64,000 nucleotides of DNA from Tessaracoccus coleopterorum (GTDB taxonomy: Bacteria > Actinomycetota > Actinomycetes > Propionibacteriales > Propionibacteriaceae): the NCBI RefSeq assembly GCF_011174705.1, contig NZ_JAANIJ010000001.1:620001-684000 (forward strand), in the 5' to 3' direction. The translations under genes were made by a program, and so were the position numbers. This document shows positions 59,157 to 64,000 of the stretch, piece by piece; within the stretch, counting starts at the first letter, position 1, and every line of letters starts with the position of its first letter. The notes beneath the pieces are model-generated. The model worked only from the letters and a program-made list of their open reading frames with translations. It made no database searches and was not told the origin of the DNA.

Positions 59157-61426
59157 TCAGAGCGCCTCGTGGAAGGTCCGTGACAGGACGTCGAGCTGCT
59201 GCTCGCGCGTCAGCTTGACGAAGTTGACGGCGTATCCGGAGACGCGGATCGTCAACTGCGGGTAGTTGTCCGGGTTCTCCATCGCATCGAGCAGCGTCTC
59301 ACGGTTGAGCACGTTGATGTTGGCGTGGTAGAGCCCCTCCCCATGCCCGCGTCGAGGATGCCCACCAGGTTGGCGATGCGCTCCTCCTCGGTGCGACCGA
59401 GCGCGCCGGGAGTGATGGTGTTGGTCAGCGAGATGCCGTCGAGGGCGTCGTCGTAGGACAGCTTGCCGACGCTCATCATGGAGGCGAGCATGCCGTGCGT
59501 GTCCGCACCGTTTTCCGGGTTGGCGCCGGGCGCGAACGGGGTGCCGGCCGCGTGGCCGGACGGGAACGCGCCGGTCGCCTTGCCGTAGACCACGTTCGAC
59601 GTGATGGTGAGCACCGACTGGGTGGGAACCGCGTCGCGGTAGAGGTGGATCTTCCTGATCTTGTCCATCACGGTCCTGACGACGAGCTGCGCGATGTCGT
59701 CTGCGCGGTCGTCGTCGTTGCCGTAGCGGGGGAAGTCACCTTCGGTGATGTAGTCGATGACAAGACCGGAGTCGTCGCGCACCGGCGTGACGGTCGCGTA
59801 GCGGATCGCGGCGAGCGAATCGGCCACGATCGAGAGCCCCGCCATGCCGCAGCCCATGGTGCGCACGATCTCGTCGTCGTGCAGCGCCATCTCCATCGCC
59901 TCGTAGGCGTACCTGTCGTGGCAGTAGTGGATGATGTTCAGCGCCTCGACGTAGGTCTGGACGGCCCAGTCCAGCATGGCGTCGTACCTGGCCCAGACGG
60001 TGTCGAAGTCCAACGGCTCGTCGCCGGTGACCGGCTCGTAGCCGTCCATGATCTGCTTACCGCTGACCTCGTCGCGGCCGCCGTTGATGGCGTACAGCAG
60101 TGCCTTCGCGGTGTTGAGACGGGCACCGAAGAACTGCATCTGCTTGCCGATGGCCATCGGCGACACGCAGCACGCGATGGCCGTGTCGTCGCCCCAGTGG
60201 CCGCGGATCTGCGCGTCGGACTCGTACTGGATCGCCGAGGTCTCGATGGAGATCTGCGAGCAGAAGTTCTTGTACCCGCGGGCAGAGCCGCATCCCAGTA
60301 GATGGTGATGTTCGGCTCGGGGGCAGGGCCGAGGTTACGCAGGGTCTGCAGCAGGCGGAACGACGTCTTCGTCACCAGGGTGCGGCCGTCGTTGGCGAAG
60401 CCGCCGTCGGACCAGGTGGCCCAGTAGGGGTCGCCGGAGAAGATCTGGTCGTAGTCGATGGTGCGGAGGAACCGCACGATGCGCAGCTTCGTGACCAGCG
60501 CGTCGATGATCTCCTGCGCGTCGGACTCGGTGATGAGGCCGGCCGCGAGGTCGCGCTCGGCGTAGACGTCGAAGAAGCCCGAGAGTCGACCGATGCTCAT
60601 GGCGGCACCGTCCTGGCTCTTCACCGAGGCGAGGTAGGCCAGGTACGTCCACTGCACGGCCTCATGGAAGGTGACGGCCGGGCGCGACAGGTCGAAGCCG
60701 TAGCTCTCGCCGAGGTTCCTGAGCTTCTTCAGCGCCTTGATCTGCTCGGAGTGCTCCTCGCGGTAGCGGGCCCAGTGTTCGCTGAACGGCTTGTCGGCCA
60801 CCGAGTCCTTGTCGGCCTGCTTGGCCTCGATCAGCCGGTCGACACCGTAGAGGGCGACGCGGCGGTAGTCGCCGATGATGCGGCCGCGGCCGTAGGCGTC
60901 GGGCAGGCCGGTGATCAGGTGCGAGCTCCGGGCGGCGCGGATGCGCGGGTGTAGATGTCGAAGACGGCCTCGTTGTGCGTCTTGCGGTAGCGGGTGAAGA
61001 TCTCCTTGATCCGGGGATCGGGCTCGAGCCCGGCCTCGCGCGTGGCCGTCTCGACCATCCGCCAACCGCCGGCAGGCATCATGGGCCGCTTCAGCGGGGT
61101 GTCGGTCTGGAGCCCGACGATGACGTCGTCGTCGGCGCAGATGTAGCCCGCGGGGAACGCGTCCACATCGCCGGGGATCGCAGTCTCCACGTCGTAGACG
61201 CGCCTGGCCCGCTCGACGCTCAGGAACTCGCGCTGCAGCGTGTCCCACACGTTGAGGGTCTTGGTCGTCGGGCCCTCAAGGAAGGACGCGTCACCCTCGA
61301 AGGGGTGAAGTTGGTGAGGATGAAGTCGCGCACGTCGATCGAGGTCTGCCACGCACCGGGGACGAAACCTCCCCACGGATCTTCGGGTACGAGTGAGTCT
61401 TCGCGGGTGGGGGCCGAGGCCGTCAT
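59157..61426 (-). CDS. pflB: Formate C-acetyltransferase (pyruvate formate-lyase)
   Basis: Converts pyruvate and CoA to acetyl-CoA and formate during fermentation. About 756 residues. The active-site cysteines are adjacent in [11 protein letters not shown] and the glycyl-radical glycine is in [13 protein letters not shown] near the C-terminus. Other landmarks: [47 protein letters not shown]. Frameshifts near 61305, 60935, 60290 and 59340 are consistent with missing G or C. CAGGAG precedes the ATG. Operon with pflA; an inverted repeat lies upstream. Confidence 0.95.
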
Positions 61427-61455
61427 ATCGCTCCTGGGAGAGTCTTATCGTGACA

Positions 61456-61514
61456 CGACGTACCGGCGCCCGGAATCCGGCCAGTGGCTCGGAACCAGGC
61501 GACACGGTACGTCG
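61456..61514 (-). promoter_or_regulatory. Inverted repeat upstream of pflB
   Basis: CGACGTACCG (61456-61465) and CGGTACGTCG (61505-61514) are perfect complements 39 bp apart, 30-90 bp before the pflB ATG. Each arm contains GTAC. It could bind a dimeric regulator at two sites or form a looped structure; the regulator is unknown. Confidence 0.45.
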
Positions 61515-61584
61515 CTGTGGACTAAATACTACTCCTTGTAGGAAGTCGCTCCGACCACACCCGGTCGGATCAGGTCGGCCCGGA

Positions 61585-64000
<2,416 letters not shown>

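Overview
The window is high-GC DNA from an actinobacterium, most likely in or near the Propionibacteriaceae. The evidence is an S10-spc-alpha ribosomal protein cluster of actinobacterial type, many GTG starts, TANNNT -10 boxes, Tat- and lipobox-bearing exported proteins, sugar ABC transporters without their own ATPase, and pflBA next to sodA (a facultative or aerotolerant anaerobe). The family assignment is inference. I saw no tRNA, rRNA, CRISPR array or insertion sequence.

Layout. 1-2100 (+): end of truA, an RsmC-like methyltransferase and sodA. 2.1-6.2 kb (-): a cell-envelope operon (GT4 glycosyltransferase, transglutaminase-like protein, OafA-type acyltransferase) followed by a truncated second acyltransferase copy. 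6.3-13.8 kb (-): a YtfQRT-YjfF-type sugar ABC transporter with an extra ATPase and a LacI regulator. 13.9-16.6 kb (-): a three-gene ABC importer of the TrpXYZ/COG2984 type. 16.7-20.7 kb (-): infA, rpmJ, rpsM, rpsK, rpsD, rpoA, rplQ. 20.8-28.7 kb (+): YciI-like protein, LacI regulator, CUT1 sugar importer, secreted glycoamylase-fold (GH144-like) protein and GH3 glucosidase. 28.7-31.4 kb (-): two tandem zinc metallopeptidases and a DUF1707 protein. 31.4-38.5 kb (-): rplN to secY, adk and map. 38.5-52.4 kb: an interruption holding a MacB-like ABC exporter, two CUT1 importers, a holin-family membrane protein, a GH13 glucosidase and a LacI regulator. 52.4-58.0 kb (-): rpsJ to rpsQ. 58.3-61.4 kb (-): pflB and pflA. 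61.6-64 kb (-): a GH2 beta-galactosidase that runs off the edge.

The normally contiguous rpsJ-to-rplQ supercluster is therefore split in two places (rpsQ/rplN and map/infA). Each gap holds a LacI-controlled sugar-uptake and glycosidase module. A third and fourth set of transporters lie beyond rplQ.

Important caveat: most genes, including essential ribosomal ones, carry single-base frameshifts. In nearly every case I traced, the reading frame is restored by adding one base to a G or C run of about three to five. This looks like homopolymer under-calling rather than gene decay, so frameshifted genes are annotated as intact CDS spanning the shifts. The acyltransferase remnant at about 2147-2519 is the only likely true pseudogene.
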